NCBI GenBank assembly: GCA_026417195.1
Contig: JAOADS010000126.1
Coordinates: 1-6,224, forward strand
From: Ignavibacteria bacterium
Lineage (GTDB): Bacteria > Bacteroidota > Ignavibacteria > Tepidaquicellales > OLB5
DNA length: 6,224 nucleotides
Direction of reading: 5' to 3'
The translations under genes and the position numbers were made by a program. The notes under the pieces were generated by a model, which saw nothing but the letters and a program-made list of their open reading frames with translations, was not told the DNA's origin and searched no databases. Position 1 is the stretch's first letter. The number at the start of each line of letters is the position of its first letter. This document shows positions 5,980-6,224 of the stretch, one piece after another.

Positions 5980-6224
5980 TTGGATATCAGATTCACTGAA
6001 CTAAAATTAAAAAACGGTCTGAACGTCATATTGACAAAGGACGATACGATCCCATCAGCATCGCTACATATTACCTATCATGTAGGATCAAAAGACGAGA
6101 AAGACGGTGAGAAAGGCTATGCGCATCTGATTGAACATCTGATGTTTGAAGGTTCAAGCTACTTGAAACCGGGTGAATATGACAGACTTATATCAGAAAG
6201 AGGGTGTGAGAACAATGCATATAC
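5980..6224 (+). CDS. Second M16 family zinc metallopeptidase, N-terminal part only (continues past the right edge)
   Basis: This is a tandem paralogue of the preceding gene. From the TTG at 5980 the 81 visible codons read MDIRFTELKLKNGLNVILTK and on to YHVGSKDE. They then give the zinc motif AHLIEHLMFEGS with H49, E52, H53, and a region like EYDRLISERGCENNAYT. It keeps HxxEH, so it appears catalytic rather than an inactive partner, although the distal glutamate is outside the window. It is in the +1 frame relative to the first gene. That frame is open back to 5914, inside the upstream gene, but contains no ATG. TTG at 5980 (chosen because it matches the module boundary) and TTG at 5929 are the only near-canonical options. 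No ribosome-binding site or signal peptide is visible for the 5980 start. It may be translationally coupled, or it may be the second half of a fused protein. Confidence 0.8.
   Translation, partial: MDIRFTELKLKNGLNVILTKDDTIPSASLHITYHVGSKDEKDGEKGYAHLIEHLMFEGSSYLKPGEYDRLISERGCENNAY

Noticed and set aside
1..6224. CRISPR array, tRNA, rRNA, insertion sequence or phage genes
   Set aside because: No regularly spaced repeats, tRNA-like cloverleaf, rRNA sequence, transposase or integrase motif, or long terminal inverted repeats were seen. All coding space is housekeeping or peptidase genes.

Overview
The window is AT-rich bacterial DNA with compactly packed genes. The only strong Shine-Dalgarno motif I see is at the HU gene. 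Two intergenic regions carry TAnnTTFG-style elements (that is, TA, two bases, TTTG), the -7 motif of Bacteroidota promoters. With the gene content (HU/IHF-like protein, PgsA, RuvX, tandem M16 peptidases, TPP-riboswitch-controlled thiC), this suggests a member of the Bacteroidota/Ignavibacteriota/Chlorobiota (FCB) group. That placement is an inference and no species can be named.

Positions 1-2300, minus strand: a thiamin-synthesis transcription unit. It opens with a TPP riboswitch (about 2221-2300) and an intrinsic terminator (2159-2190). Next come thiC (hydroxymethylpyrimidine phosphate synthase) and the first 63 codons of a glycine-oxidase-like thiO, which runs off the left edge. ThiC makes the pyrimidine half of thiamin. 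ThiO would supply dehydroglycine for the thiazole half. Both would be shut off when TPP is abundant.

Positions 2398-4482, minus strand: four genes in the order pgsA - HU/IHF-like - ruvX - AlbA_2/wHTH protein, probably co-transcribed. They cover phospholipid synthesis, nucleoid architecture, a Holliday-junction resolvase-fold RNase-H-like protein, and a putative DNA-binding regulator whose start codon overlaps the ruvX stop.

Positions 4483-4646 form a divergent intergenic region. From 4647 on the plus strand lie two M16 (insulinase/pitrilysin-type) zinc peptidases in tandem. The first is complete, with a signal-like N-terminus and a full set of metal ligands. The second is cut by the right edge, lies in a different frame, also keeps HxxEH, and has no ATG start.

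Most of the window is ordinary housekeeping content. I did not find a clearly new system. The points most worth a second look are the missing start codon and the frame relation of the second M16 module, the riboswitch terminator that copies part of its own aptamer, and an HU-family protein with leucine where proline is usually found at the DNA-intercalating arm tip.
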